Shown in pieces: positions 25,172 through 33,930 of a DNA stretch of 40,474 bases. Source of the stretch: Oscillospiraceae bacterium (GTDB lineage Bacteria > Bacillota_A > Clostridia > Oscillospirales > JAAYXM01). Numbering within the stretch: the stretch's first letter is position 1; each line of letters starts with the position of its first letter. Location of the stretch: the NCBI GenBank assembly GCA_017532355.1, contig JAFXJK010000040.1:1-40474 (forward strand). The letters run 5' to 3'. The notes under the pieces were generated by a model. The model did not search any database and had not been told where the DNA came from. It worked only from the letters and a program-made list of their open reading frames with translations. The translations under genes and the position numbers were made by a program.

Positions 25172-26163
25172 TACTTATCCCCCCTATCAAAAACATCACA
25201 CGGTTCGACATCGTCAACTGTGTAATTTACGAGAGGAGCACGTGAGCCTTCCTCTTCTCCTGCCTGATACTCACCGTAGAACTCGTTTATATCCTTTATA
25301 AACTTACGGTTGAGGAGGTGAAGCGGAATGTTCTGCGGACATACTCTCGAGCACTCTCCGCAGTCCGTACAACGGCCTGCAACGTGGAACGCGCGGATGA
25401 TGTGGAACATCTTTTCTTCAAAGCTGTTTGCCGCAGCCTTGTTTTCAACGCCTGAATTCGGGTTACCGAAAACGCACTTTTCACAAGTACATGCCGGGCA
25501 TACATCGCGACAAGCGTTACAACGAATGCAACGTGAAAGCTCGTTCTGCCAGAAAGCAAATCTCTCGTCCGGAGTCATCTTTTCAAGCCTCTCGACCTCG
25601 TCGAAGCGGTTTGAATCAAGAACCTCACCGTCATCGCCGATGAGCTCATCGTACGCAACGTGCTTCTTGCTCTTACAGTTTACGCAACGCTCTGCAAGAA
25701 CGTCAGCAACTGCAACGGAAACCGGAGCATCTGCATAGATTGTTTCAACTTTAAGGTTTGCACCGTCAAAATCTATCTTTGCGATACCGTCGCCCGTGAT
25801 TTCCTTTACCTTTGCGATATCAACCATTCCCTCGCACGGGATACCGACTGCGTAGACCTTTTCGCGGTCAAAGCGGTGCTCGGTAAGGAGCTGGTTGAAG
25901 CTGTATGTGTCACACGGCTTAAGGAAGACAAGAATCTTGCCTTCAGCCTTGACTGTCTTTGCAACGAGGTACTTTGAGAAGTTGGCTCCGCAGAAATCGT
26001 TCCATACGAAGTTTGCCTTAACGTCCTCTGCATCTTTGAAAACTGACGGTGTGATATCGTAATCGAACTCACCGCGTCTCCAGCCGATAACGGATGTGAC
26101 CGTACCGTCTGCAAGGAGGGATACTGCCTTGTCTATCAACATATCACGTGTTATCTTTTGCAT
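25171..26163 (-). CDS. flxC: FlxC-like 4Fe-4S dicluster subunit
   Basis: This 330-aa protein has an N-terminal domain like F420-hydrogenase beta-type proteins (VFLKPCDTYSFNQLL, VGIPCEGMVD), a CVNCKSKKH motif, and two [4Fe-4S] sites in CIRCNACRDVCPACTCEKC and CTDCGECSRVCP. The N-terminal cysteine pattern CVNC may hold a third cluster. It starts 13 nt inside the end of flxD. Its close resemblance to the neighbouring subunit suggests an old duplication. It acts in electron transfer within the Flx complex. Confidence 0.82.
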   Translation of the reverse strand: MQKITRDMLIDKAVSLLADGTVTSVIGWRRGEFDYDITPSVFKDAEDVKANFVWNDFCGANFSKYLVAKTVKAEGKILVFLKPCDTYSFNQLLTEHRFDREKVYAVGIPCEGMVDIAKVKEITGDGIAKIDFDGANLKVETIYADAPVSVAVADVLAERCVNCKSKKHVAYDELIGDDGEVLDSNRFDEVERLEKMTPDERFAFWQNELSRCIRCNACRDVCPACTCEKCVFGNPNSGVENKAAANSFEEKMFHIIRAFHVAGRCTDCGECSRVCPQNIPLHLLNRKFIKDINEFYGEYQAGEEEGSRAPLVNYTVDDVEPCDVFDRGDK

Positions 26164-26585
26164 CGCAGATCCTCCAATCTCTTGTTCTCACCGAGGGAGA
26201 TTACCTTTTCTACAAAATCGTTCATTGTTGCCGAGAACTTTGCGCCTTCTGCAGCAGAAACCCATTCGACACGGGTTCTTTCTCTCTCGATTCCGAGGAA
26301 GTCGAGCATTGAGAAGAGAAGAGCCATTCTGCGGCGTGTGTAGTAGTTACCTGAAGTATAGTGGCAGTCGCCGGGGTGGCATCCGCAAAGGATGACGCCG
26401 TCTGCTCCGCGCTGGAATGCACGGAGAATAAACATCGGGTTGACGCGGCATGAGCACGGAACACGGATGATCTTAACCTCTGCCGGATAATTCAAGCGGT
26501 TGTTACCTGCAAGGTCAGCACCGGCATACGAACACCAGTTACAGCAAAATGCCACGATTAAAGGCTTATGTTCATTTACTTGCAT
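26151..26585 (-). CDS. flxD: FlxD/MvhD-like iron-sulfur subunit
   Basis: This 144-aa protein is of the MvhD/FlxD family, which docks hydrogenase or Flx modules onto HdrA through a [2Fe-2S] cluster. Signature cysteines are FCCNWCSYAGADLAG near the N-terminus, RVPCSCRV, and CGCHPGDCHY. ATG 26585 was chosen because GGAGG lies about 10 nt upstream and the homology starts there; the open frame runs further up inside hdrA. It overlaps hdrA by 10 nt and flxC by 13 nt. It is the expected bridge between Flx and HdrA. Confidence 0.9.
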   Translation of the reverse strand: MQVNEHKPLIVAFCCNWCSYAGADLAGNNRLNYPAEVKIIRVPCSCRVNPMFILRAFQRGADGVILCGCHPGDCHYTSGNYYTRRRMALLFSMLDFLGIERERTRVEWVSAAEGAKFSATMNDFVEKVISLGENKRLEDLRCKR

Positions 26586-28570
26586 ATCGCGTCTACCTCC
26601 GCCATAATCTGATTTGTTGAGAATCCACGAAGATCCATAGCTCCTGATGGGCACGCAACCGTACATGCACCGCAACCCTGGCATACTGCCGGGTTGACCT
26701 TTGCAACACGACGGATTTTTGTTGTGCGGTCAGGCTGTCTGAATTCTTTATCCTCATACGAAATTGCACCATACGGACATATGCGCTCACAGCTTGAGCA
26801 GCCGTTACACATAAGCTCGTCGGAATTTGCAATACAGGGGTTACCGGTAAGCTTATCCTTTGCGAGGAGACCGATAACCTTTGCCGCTGCAGCAGATGCC
26901 TGCGAAACGGTTTCCGGAATATCCTTCGGACCCTGGCAGCAACCGGAGAGGAATACACCCGCTGTCGGGCTCTCTACCGGACGAAGCTTCGGATGAGCTT
27001 CCGTGAAGAAGTCGTTAGTATCCATACTTGCCGTAAGCATTGTTGCGAGCGGACGAGCTGACTTGTCAGGCTCGATTGCTGCTGCAAGAACAACAAGGTC
27101 AGCATCAATATGAAGCTGCTTATTATTGAGAAGGTCAGAAGCCTGAACCTTGAGCTTTTTGCCCTCGGGAGAAATCTTACCAACCATTCCCTTGACATAC
27201 TTTACGCCGAACTCTTCAACAGCTCTGCGGTAGAACTCGTCGAAGTTCTTACCCGGCGTACGGACGTCAATGTAGAATACGTAAACTTCTGTATCGGGGT
27301 ATTTATCACGGACAAGCATTGCGTGCTTTGCCGTGTACATACAACAGATCTTTGAGCAGTACTCCTTACCCTTCTCCGCACAAGCGTCGCATCTTGAGCC
27401 TACACACTGAACGAAAACGATAGTGTGCGGATGCTCGTGGTCAGACGGACGGAGAAGCTTACCTGCTGTCGGGCCTGCAGCATTTGTGAGACGTTCAAAC
27501 TCAAGGGATGTGATAACATCCTTTGACTGGTTATACGCAAACTCATCGAACTTATCGAGGTTTATCGGGTTATAGCCCGTAGCCGCAACGATTGCACCGT
27601 AACGCTCCTCGATGATTTCGTCCTGCTGTTTATAGTCGATAGCGCCTGCTGCACAAACCTTTGCGCAGACACCGCACTTGCCGTTCTTGAGCATATTACA
27701 TGTATTCGGGTCGATTGTTGCAACCTTCGGAACAGCCTGTGCAAACGGGATGTAGATTGCCGAGCGATTGTCCATATTGAGGTTGAACTCGTTCGGAACC
27801 TTCTTCATCGGACACTTCTCAAGGCAAGCTCCGCAACCTGTGCAGACATCTTCCTTGACGTAACGTGCTTTCTTTCTTATCTTGACGTCAAAGTTACCGA
27901 CAAAGCCCGTAACGTCTTCAACTTCACTGTAAGAGAAGATGCGGATGTTCTCGTTCTGAGCAACGTCAACCATCTTCGGAGTGAGGATACATGCCGCACA
28001 GTCGAGAGTCGGGAATGTCTTGTCAATCTGAGCCATCTTACCGCCGATTGTCGGCTTTGTCTCAACGATATCAACCGGGAAACCTGCATCTGCAATATCA
28101 AGAGCAGTCTGGATACCTGCGATACCGCCGCCGATGACGAGCGCACGCTTTGTAACCGGAGACTCACCCGGAGTGAGCGGAGCGTTGAGGTTTACCTTTG
28201 CGATAGCTGCACGGCCGAGGATGATAGCTTTCTCGGTACCGATTTCCATCTCTTTATGAACCCATGAGCACTGCTCGCGGATGTTTGCGATTTCTACCAT
28301 GTACGGGTTAAGACCTGCAGCAGCTGCTGTCTTACGGAAGGTTGCTTCATGCATACGCGGTGAGCATGAGCAGATGACGATGCCCGTAAGGTTATGCTCT
28401 TTTACAGACTCGATGATCATATTCTGACCTGCCTGAGAGCACATGTACTGATAGTTAGTAGAAAAAACTACATTCTGTTCTTTTGCAAGTGCATCGGAAA
28501 CTGCCTGAACGTCAACCGTACCTGCGATGTTACTTCCGCACCAACATACAAAAACGCCTATTCTCTGCAT
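26576..28570 (-). CDS. hdrA: HdrA: flavin-bifurcating heterodisulfide-reductase-like subunit
   Basis: This 664-aa protein matches full-length HdrA. It has an N-terminal iron-sulfur domain (C9, C11 and later cysteines) and a thioredoxin-reductase-like FAD domain with VIGGGIAGIQTALDIADAG (145-163). An inserted dicluster ferredoxin domain carries CTGCGACLEKCP at 243-254 and a second motif, CNMLKNGKCGVCAKVC. A C-terminal ferredoxin carries CNGCSSCERICP and CQGCGACTVACP. In methanogens HdrA's FAD bifurcates electrons to ferredoxin and heterodisulfide. The start follows GGGGGG. All modules needed for bifurcation are present; activity itself is inferred. Confidence 0.93.
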   Translation of the reverse strand: MQRIGVFVCWCGSNIAGTVDVQAVSDALAKEQNVVFSTNYQYMCSQAGQNMIIESVKEHNLTGIVICSCSPRMHEATFRKTAAAAGLNPYMVEIANIREQCSWVHKEMEIGTEKAIILGRAAIAKVNLNAPLTPGESPVTKRALVIGGGIAGIQTALDIADAGFPVDIVETKPTIGGKMAQIDKTFPTLDCAACILTPKMVDVAQNENIRIFSYSEVEDVTGFVGNFDVKIRKKARYVKEDVCTGCGACLEKCPMKKVPNEFNLNMDNRSAIYIPFAQAVPKVATIDPNTCNMLKNGKCGVCAKVCAAGAIDYKQQDEIIEERYGAIVAATGYNPINLDKFDEFAYNQSKDVITSLEFERLTNAAGPTAGKLLRPSDHEHPHTIVFVQCVGSRCDACAEKGKEYCSKICCMYTAKHAMLVRDKYPDTEVYVFYIDVRTPGKNFDEFYRRAVEEFGVKYVKGMVGKISPEGKKLKVQASDLLNNKQLHIDADLVVLAAAIEPDKSARPLATMLTASMDTNDFFTEAHPKLRPVESPTAGVFLSGCCQGPKDIPETVSQASAAAAKVIGLLAKDKLTGNPCIANSDELMCNGCSSCERICPYGAISYEDKEFRQPDRTTKIRRVAKVNPAVCQGCGACTVACPSGAMDLRGFSTNQIMAEVDAICK

Positions 28571-28584
28571 CTCATCTACCCCCC

Positions 28585-28974
28585 TTACTTCGTGTATTTT
28601 CTGAATGCGCTGACGAGAGCCTGCTGTGGCATATCGTCATCAAGCATATCAGGAATCATATTTGCTTTAAGGTGATTGTTGCCCTGCTTGCGGACTGCAG
28701 CGAGGCGAACTGCTTCAACAAGCTTTGCCGGCTCTACGGAACGAGGACATCTGTCGAGGCAAGCAAAACAAGTGAGGCACTTGTAAAGGGAGTCGGAATT
28801 AAGAAGAGGCTCAATGTCGCCATTCTCTACCATGCTGACAAACTGATGCGGATGGTACTCCATCTCATCGTATGCAGGGCATGTAGCAGAACACTTACCG
28901 CAACGCATACACTTTGACGGGTTTGTACCGCTTATGCGGATAAGTTCTTCTTTTAAAAGTTCATTCTTACTCAT
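28585..28974 (-). CDS. hdrC: HdrC-like 4Fe-4S subunit
   Basis: This 129-aa protein carries two [4Fe-4S] motifs (C22/25/28/32 and C66/69/72/76, the last of each set followed by Pro) and a short helical tail. It is shorter than typical HdrC (about 180 aa), the C-terminal helices being trimmed. It should shuttle electrons from HdrA to HdrB. The start overlaps the hdrB stop by 8 nt; GGAGG is visible upstream. hdrA follows 14 nt downstream. Confidence 0.9.
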   Translation of the reverse strand: MSKNELLKEELIRISGTNPSKCMRCGKCSATCPAYDEMEYHPHQFVSMVENGDIEPLLNSDSLYKCLTCFACLDRCPRSVEPAKLVEAVRLAAVRKQGNNHLKANMIPDMLDDDMPQQALVSAFRKYTK

Positions 28975-29752
28975 CGATATCCTCCTTTACTCCGAGTGCT
29001 TCGGCAAGAAGCTCTGTGAAATAAATAACCGGAATCTGAGATCCGTTCTTAACGAGGTTGTACTTACAAAGCGGACAAGCCGTAACAAGCATTTCTGCTC
29101 CGTTTGCCGCAGCACCGTCGGAAACCGCGTTGCTTCTCTTCTTTGCAAGCTCGGGGCTCTCAAGAGCAATATAGCCACCGCAGCATTCGTTGCGCGATGC
29201 GTAGTAAACAGGCTCTGCTCCTATTGCACGGATGAAGTCCTCCATAATCTTCGGATTTTCAGGATCATCCATCTGCATAACGCCGTTCGGTCTGAGGAGA
29301 AGGCATCCGTAGTACGGCGCAATCTTCTTTCCCGAAAGCGGATTGACAACCTTTTCTGAAAGCTTGTCAAAACCTACAAGGTCACGAAGCATTTCGAGAT
29401 AGTGGTAAACCTCGCAATCGCCCTCGTACGGTTCCTCGCCCATATAGCGGTTGACCTTAGATGCGAAAGCTTCGTCCTTCATAGCGTTGTTAGTCTGTTT
29501 GATGACATTGTGGCATGCAGAACATACGGTAACAAGAGCCTGACCTTCCGCCTTTGCCGCCTTAAGCGCACGGACAGAAGAAAGCTTCGTAGCTACTTCG
29601 TCGTTCGCAGTTGTGAAAACACCGCCACAGCACTGCCACTCGTTTATTTCTTCAAGGGTGATTCCAAGAGCTTCTGCAGAGCGCCTTGCCCAAACGTCAA
29701 GATCCTTTGCTTTGTTCTTAAGCGTGCACCCAGGGAAATAACTTAACTTCAT
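28967..29752 (-). CDS. hdrB: HdrB-like CCG-domain subunit
   Basis: This 261-aa protein has two complete CCG (cysteine-rich) domains: C9, C41/C42, C77/C80 and C150, C190/C191, C226/C229. In methanogen HdrB these bind two non-cubane [4Fe-4S] clusters that reduce the CoM-CoB heterodisulfide. Retention of every ligand argues for real electron-transfer or disulfide chemistry, although bacteria lack CoM and CoB, so the acceptor is unknown. It is the first gene of the operon; GGGGG lies about 8 nt before the ATG, after a predicted leader of about 115 nt. Confidence 0.92.
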   Translation of the reverse strand: MKLSYFPGCTLKNKAKDLDVWARRSAEALGITLEEINEWQCCGGVFTTANDEVATKLSSVRALKAAKAEGQALVTVCSACHNVIKQTNNAMKDEAFASKVNRYMGEEPYEGDCEVYHYLEMLRDLVGFDKLSEKVVNPLSGKKIAPYYGCLLLRPNGVMQMDDPENPKIMEDFIRAIGAEPVYYASRNECCGGYIALESPELAKKRSNAVSDGAAANGAEMLVTACPLCKYNLVKNGSQIPVIYFTELLAEALGVKEDIDE

Positions 29753-29863
29753 AATTTCGCCCCCTATTTAATCAGTTGTAATTACTGTTTTAAGACATCA
29801 CCAATCCCGCCCCGACGGTAATTCGTCGACGCGGAAACACTTCGGTTTTTAACCTCTTTATGT

Positions 29864-29885
29864 GATTGTTATTATTATAACAATC
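29864..29885. promoter_or_regulatory. Predicted Rex operator
   Basis: Perfect 9-bp inverted repeat GATTGTTAT-TATT-ATAACAATC arms with a 4-bp centre. It matches the Rex pattern TTGTTA-N6-TAACAA known from clostridia. It covers the -10 box of the hdr operon, so a bound repressor would block transcription. Rex releases DNA when NADH is high, which suits an NADH-oxidising complex. Confidence 0.72.
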
Positions 29886-29902
29886 TTTGCGACATTTTTC
29901 AA
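29874..29902 (-). promoter_or_regulatory. Sigma-A promoter for the hdr-flx-frd operon
   Basis: On the minus strand TTGAAA (29897-29902), a 17-bp spacer and TATAAT (29874-29879). It is the only convincing promoter found before the nine-gene run. Confidence 0.75.
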
Positions 29903-30117
29903 CCCTCAAAATTGCACAGTTTTCCCCTGGTTTTTCTTTTTTTTGTTAAAAATTACATTATATTATAACTTTCAGTTTTTTGAGGCATTTATATATAAAA
30001 TATGTACATAATTTTTTTGCAGTTTTTTCGATATTTTTTTACTTTTTCTATAAAACGATTTAGTTTTTGATTTTTCAACGTTATTTTCGTATCTTTATTC
30101 GCAAAATGCACAAAAGC
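29903..30117. other. AT-rich intergenic stretch without a gene
   Basis: This very AT-rich region upstream of the hdr promoter has no plausible ORF or RNA gene. A half-site TTGTTAA occurs near 29943 without a matching second arm. It may act as an AT-rich upstream element for the promoter. Confidence 0.5.
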
Positions 30118-30155
30118 AGATGCCGCGTAAACAGTAGTTTACACGGCATCTTTTT
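30118..30155. terminator. Hairpin beyond ypeB
   Basis: Arms 30118-30132 and 30137-30151 pair with one G/A mismatch around AGTA. T tract follows on the plus strand; on the minus strand only TGCTTTTG follows, so termination of ypeB would be weaker. Confidence 0.65.
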
Positions 30156-31472
30156 CTACATTGCAAGGGTTCCGTTTTCATCCTCAATAAGAATTAAAAT
30201 CCTCTCCTCGTGCAGAGTTTCTGCATTGATATAAACTATGCAATGCTCTCCACTTTCCATCTCGCACTTGAATTCGTGTACGAGCACCTCACCTTCTCCG
30301 TCACGAGGGATGATAGCAGGTGAATAGGAAAGCACCTTAAGCTTTTCTGATACCTTTTCTATTGCACGAGCTTCATCACTTGTGATGTCGCGGATTTCTC
30401 GTTTTAAATGATTCTTTATATACCCGGCAGCATCGAAGTTTAGCAAACTTCCGTCTGTCAATGATATGCTTATTTTTATAAGCTCCGGGTAAATTGTTAC
30501 CCCATCTTTCTTGCTCGCAAAATTGATAACGAGATAGTCGTCATACGCGGTATGGTACGTTTCCTCAACATCCTCATACCCCATATTTTCGAGCAGCTTT
30601 TTTGCCGAGGATATGCCCTCAATTATACCGAGTCTTTGTCCCACTTCTCTCTTTTGTGCAATATACTTGTAAACGAGGCCTCCTCGGACGGTTAAATCCG
30701 CATAGCTCTCTCCGTCTGTAAAAGTCATAAGCTTTATTCCGTCATCTTCCCACTCGCCGTCGCATCTCAAGCTTTCTGCATCCTTTCCGAAAAAGCGCGC
30801 AACAACATCCAAAAGCTCCTCTTTGCTCTTATCAGAAAGCCCTTCCAAGTATTTTCTTTCGCCTTCCGACTCATCCGAAAACGGTCCGTCATATACAAGC
30901 ACTGGATATTCGGAAAATTCACGTTCGAGCTCTTTAATATCTGAAATTCCCTCGTTCTCTTCGTCACCGTAGTCTACCGTCGCTATATCGAGCTTTTCCC
31001 TATCAATCCTGCTTGAAAGTCTCCGAAGATTTTGCACAATATCTTCTGTTCCTTCTGATAGCTTTACAATGGCTTTTCTCTCCTCTTCACCTATCCGTTC
31101 TCCATCTGACGCCTTTTTTAACACGTAGTATGCAAAATCTCCTGTTTGCGCTATGAACTCCGTCGTATTTTCAAGAGAGAGCTCTCTTATCGGCAAACGC
31201 GAAAGTGCATGAGACACCGTTTCTGCCTGGCAGAAAATCTCGCCGCAAAGCGAGGCTATCATTGCAGAGTCCGCCGAACATGCGCATTTTTCAAGAGCGT
31301 AATCCATCTTTGTGACCCCTGCAACAATCTCTGAAAACGCATAATGGTAACTGTCAGATATCACCTGCTCATATTGCTTTGCGCGCCTTGCATTCTGAAC
31401 GTTGAGCACCGTACTCAAAATCAGCGCAACAGCGATAAAGGATATTGCTCTCACAAGAACTCTGCGGCTCAT
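30156..31472 (-). CDS. ypeB: Germination protein YpeB
   Basis: This 438-aa protein has an N-terminal membrane segment (about 7-25), a helical region with Cys residues, and C-terminal PepSY-like beta domains (about 240-435). EYPVLVYDGPFSD (about 192-204) is the family hallmark. In Bacillus, YpeB is made in the forespore and stabilises the cortex-lytic enzyme SleB, usually from a sleB-ypeB operon. Here no sleB lies next to it. The upstream region shows GTATC and AAAACTA 17 bp apart, which is only loosely like a sigma-G promoter. It is the clearest sign that the organism forms spores. Confidence 0.88.
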   Translation of the reverse strand: MSRRVLVRAISFIAVALILSTVLNVQNARRAKQYEQVISDSYHYAFSEIVAGVTKMDYALEKCACSADSAMIASLCGEIFCQAETVSHALSRLPIRELSLENTTEFIAQTGDFAYYVLKKASDGERIGEEERKAIVKLSEGTEDIVQNLRRLSSRIDREKLDIATVDYGDEENEGISDIKELEREFSEYPVLVYDGPFSDESEGERKYLEGLSDKSKEELLDVVARFFGKDAESLRCDGEWEDDGIKLMTFTDGESYADLTVRGGLVYKYIAQKREVGQRLGIIEGISSAKKLLENMGYEDVEETYHTAYDDYLVINFASKKDGVTIYPELIKISISLTDGSLLNFDAAGYIKNHLKREIRDITSDEARAIEKVSEKLKVLSYSPAIIPRDGEGEVLVHEFKCEMESGEHCIVYINAETLHEERILILIEDENGTLAM

Positions 31473-31560
31473 ACTTTTTCTCCTCGTTCTTTTTTGTTTA
31501 GTTTTTACTTTTTTACCTTTTTGATACGGGTATAATTAAATAATTTTAAGTTATTGGCTA

Positions 31561-31589
31561 TTGCAATAATCCGATTTTACAGTTATAAT
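31561..31589 (+). promoter_or_regulatory. Sigma-A promoter for the 275-aa lipoprotein
   Basis: TTGCAA (31561-31566), a 17-bp spacer and TATAAT (31584-31589) lie 34 bp upstream of the ATG. Confidence 0.7.
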
Positions 31590-31623
31590 ATAATTTGGAT
31601 TTTGAATAAAACGGAGGATTTTT

Positions 31624-32451
31624 ATGATTAAAAGAATTTCCTTTTTAATACTGACTGTCGCTATGTTATTTTCGCTTTCAGCGTGCTTTGACGAGCCCGA
31701 ATATCTCTCAGGAACAGCGCCTGCAACAGTTGATGTTCAGCCAATTCCCATTGATCCTGCCGCAGAATTCATGTATGACTCCACCCTTTCACTTGCTGAT
31801 TCATTCAACCAGATGAACTCACTCCGCGCATCAATTTGCGAAGATATGTATTCTGCCGTTGTCAGTTTCTCTGATTCTTCAGCATGGGTTCCGATAGAAG
31901 CAAACAAGTACTCTCTCGGCTCAGACGAGTTCCTCGCTGTTTCCTATATAATGGAAATCGCACCGAGCGTTACAACCAAAAAGCTCATGAGAGAAGACGG
32001 GTTTACAAACATCGACATTTCCCAGCTCGATGTTGAAAACTCCTGGCTTGTAACAGCAAAAAAAGAAGAAAACGGCGTTGTCAACAACTATGAATACACG
32101 GTAAGATACGGCAAGCATTCAGACTCATACCGTTTCACTCTCACAATTAACAACGAGAAAAAAATGATGTTGGCTTCTCGTCGTATTACAGGCGGATACG
32201 CAGTTCAGGTATGGATTCCTGAGGGCGAATACCACATTCTTGCCCACGACGTAAAGGAAGGCCGTTTCGGCTATATTCCGAAATCGAGAGACGTTACTTC
32301 TCTTGATTTCCCCGAAAACGACATTTTCTACGACGGCTCCCTCGTCACGAGCACATTCACAACCGCAAACGCAGAGCACACCTTCCTTCTTGCAAACAAC
32401 ATCCTCTACATCACAAAGGACGGAAACAACTACGCGGTTCCGCTTGCGTAA
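31624..32451 (+). CDS. Lipoprotein of unknown function
   Basis: This 275-aa exported lipoprotein has lipobox LSAC (C21). The mature part begins with a Pro/Thr-rich linker, then a mixed beta domain with alternating strands ([39 protein letters not shown]). No catalytic motif or known family is recognised. GGAGG precedes the ATG. It has its own promoter and terminator, so it is monocistronic. It is divergent from ypeB, but nothing shows that the two are functionally linked. Confidence 0.85.
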   Translation: MIKRISFLILTVAMLFSLSACFDEPEYLSGTAPATVDVQPIPIDPAAEFMYDSTLSLADSFNQMNSLRASICEDMYSAVVSFSDSSAWVPIEANKYSLGSDEFLAVSYIMEIAPSVTTKKLMREDGFTNIDISQLDVENSWLVTAKKEENGVVNNYEYTVRYGKHSDSYRFTLTINNEKKMMLASRRITGGYAVQVWIPEGEYHILAHDVKEGRFGYIPKSRDVTSLDFPENDIFYDGSLVTSTFTTANAEHTFLLANNILYITKDGNNYAVPLA

Positions 32452-32460
32452 TTGCATCAA

Positions 32461-32494
32461 AAAGAGAGCAAGATTCTTGCTCTCTTTCTTTTTA
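32461..32494 (+). terminator. Terminator after the 275-aa lipoprotein
   Basis: A perfect 12-bp stem (32461-32472 with 32476-32487) around ATT is followed by CTTTTT. Confidence 0.85.
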
Positions 32495-32505
32495 TATGTT
32501 ATAAT
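32477..32505 (+). promoter_or_regulatory. Possible extended -10 promoter for nfo
   Basis: TATAAT (32500-32505) preceded by TGT, with a weak TTGCTC (32477-32482) at 17 bp inside the terminator stem. Confidence 0.5.
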
Positions 32506-32533
32506 TATTTCACCAACAAAAAAGGAGAATATT

Positions 32534-33367
32534 ATGCTTACTGTAGGATGCCACCTTTCTTCTTCGAAAGGATATCTCGCCATGGGTGAGACCGCACTCT
32601 CAATCGGTGCGAATACATTCCAGTTTTTCACACGAAACCCTCGCGGAGGCGCGGCAAAGCCGCTTGATTCGGATGATATTTCAGCTTTTCTCAAGTTTGC
32701 CGCAGAAAACGGAATTAACACCATTCTCGCACACGCTCCATATACGCTCAACGCAGCTTCAAAGGACGTTAAGATACGCGACTTTGCGCGAATCGTTATG
32801 AGCGACGACATTTCACGTCTCGAAGCCACACCCGGAAACCTCTATAACTTTCACCCCGGCTCGCATATCGGACAAGGAACGGATGCAGGCATCGAACTCA
32901 TTGCAGAGCTTTTAAACGAGATTATAAAGCCCGACCAGACCACAACCGTTCTTCCTGAGACCATGGCAGGAAAAGGAAGCGAAGTCGGCGGTAAATTTGA
33001 AGAACTCCGCGCAATTATCGACAAAGTCAAATACAACAACAAAATCGGCGTTTGTCTTGATACCTGCCACGTTTTTGACGCAGGCTATGACATCAAGACC
33101 AATCTTGATGGTGTACTCTCCGAGTTTGATAAAATCATTGGTATTGACCGTTTGAAGGCAATCCACTTAAACGACTCGCTCCACGGTTACGAGAGCCACA
33201 AGGACCGCCACGCAAAAATTGGCGAGGGATTCCTTGGGGCTGAGACATTTAAGAATGTAATCAACCATCCGATGCTCTCGCATCTTCCCTTCTTCCTCGA
33301 AACTCCGAATGAGCTTCCCGGATATGCTGAGGAAATTGCTCTTTTAAAAAGCTTATACACTGCATAA
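32534..33367 (+). CDS. nfo: Endonuclease IV (AP endonuclease)
   Basis: This 277-aa TIM-barrel enzyme cleaves DNA 5' of abasic sites in base-excision repair. Metal-binding and family motifs are [41 protein letters not shown] and [12 protein letters not shown], all complete for a trinuclear Zn enzyme. Length is normal for the family (about 280). ATG 32534 has AAAGGAG 9 nt upstream; in-frame codons further upstream lie within the lipoprotein gene and terminator. The phosphodiesterase gene follows after 13 nt and is probably cotranscribed. Confidence 0.95.
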   Translation: MLTVGCHLSSSKGYLAMGETALSIGANTFQFFTRNPRGGAAKPLDSDDISAFLKFAAENGINTILAHAPYTLNAASKDVKIRDFARIVMSDDISRLEATPGNLYNFHPGSHIGQGTDAGIELIAELLNEIIKPDQTTTVLPETMAGKGSEVGGKFEELRAIIDKVKYNNKIGVCLDTCHVFDAGYDIKTNLDGVLSEFDKIIGIDRLKAIHLNDSLHGYESHKDRHAKIGEGFLGAETFKNVINHPMLSHLPFFLETPNELPGYAEEIALLKSLYTA

Positions 33368-33380
33368 AGGAGAAAAAACC

Positions 33381-33926
33381 ATGAAATGGGTAATTGCATC
33401 TGACATCCACGGCTCAGCAGAATACTGCGAGAAGCTTATAAATGCTTACAAAAGAGAAATGGGAACAAAACTTATTCTCCTCGGTGACATTCTCTACCAC
33501 GGCCCGAGAAACAATCTCCCGAAGGAATACGAGCCAAAGTCCGTCATCTCGATGCTTAACGAAATAAAAAGCGAAATCCTCTGCGTTCGGGGAAACTGCG
33601 ATGCCGAGGTTGACCAGATGGTGCTTGACTTCCCGATTATGGCAGAGTATGCCCTTCTCCCCGTCGGTGAGCGCACAGTTTTCATAACTCACGGTCACAA
33701 GTTTAATACCAAGACTCCCCCAATGCTCAAATCCGGAGACATTCTCCTCCACGGACATACACACGTTCCGAAATGCGAAGAGTTCGGCGACGGTCTTATC
33801 TATATAAATCCCGGCTCAACATCGATTCCCAAAGAAAACTCACCGCACGGGTATATGACCTTCACGGAAAACGAGTTTCTCTGGAAAGACCTTGAAGGAA
33901 ACGTTTATATGGAATATAAATTTTAG
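33381..33926 (+). CDS. YfcE/MJ0936-type metallophosphoesterase
   Basis: This 181-aa calcineurin-like phosphodiesterase has the dimetal motifs in order: SDIHGS (7-12), LLGDIL, RGNCD (about 90-94), ITHGHKF and HGHTHVP. The length and motifs match YfcE, an Mn-dependent phosphodiesterase with activity on artificial substrates and an unsettled natural one. AAAGGAG precedes the ATG. It lies 13 nt after nfo, so the pair forms a small operon ending at the next terminator. Confidence 0.92.
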   Translation: MKWVIASDIHGSAEYCEKLINAYKREMGTKLILLGDILYHGPRNNLPKEYEPKSVISMLNEIKSEILCVRGNCDAEVDQMVLDFPIMAEYALLPVGERTVFITHGHKFNTKTPPMLKSGDILLHGHTHVPKCEEFGDGLIYINPGSTSIPKENSPHGYMTFTENEFLWKDLEGNVYMEYKF

Positions 33927-33930
33927 AACA

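Noticed and set aside
26586..26684. Longer flxD start inside hdrA
   Set aside because: The added 33 residues do not resemble MvhD-type proteins, and ATG 26585 has a good GGAGG.
29938..29958. Second possible Rex site (TTGTTAA near 29943)
   Set aside because: Only one half-site matches; the other arm is absent.
32303..32533. Upstream extension of the nfo reading frame
   Set aside because: It overlaps the lipoprotein gene and terminator; ATG 32534 has AAAGGAG at ideal spacing and matches the family N-terminus.
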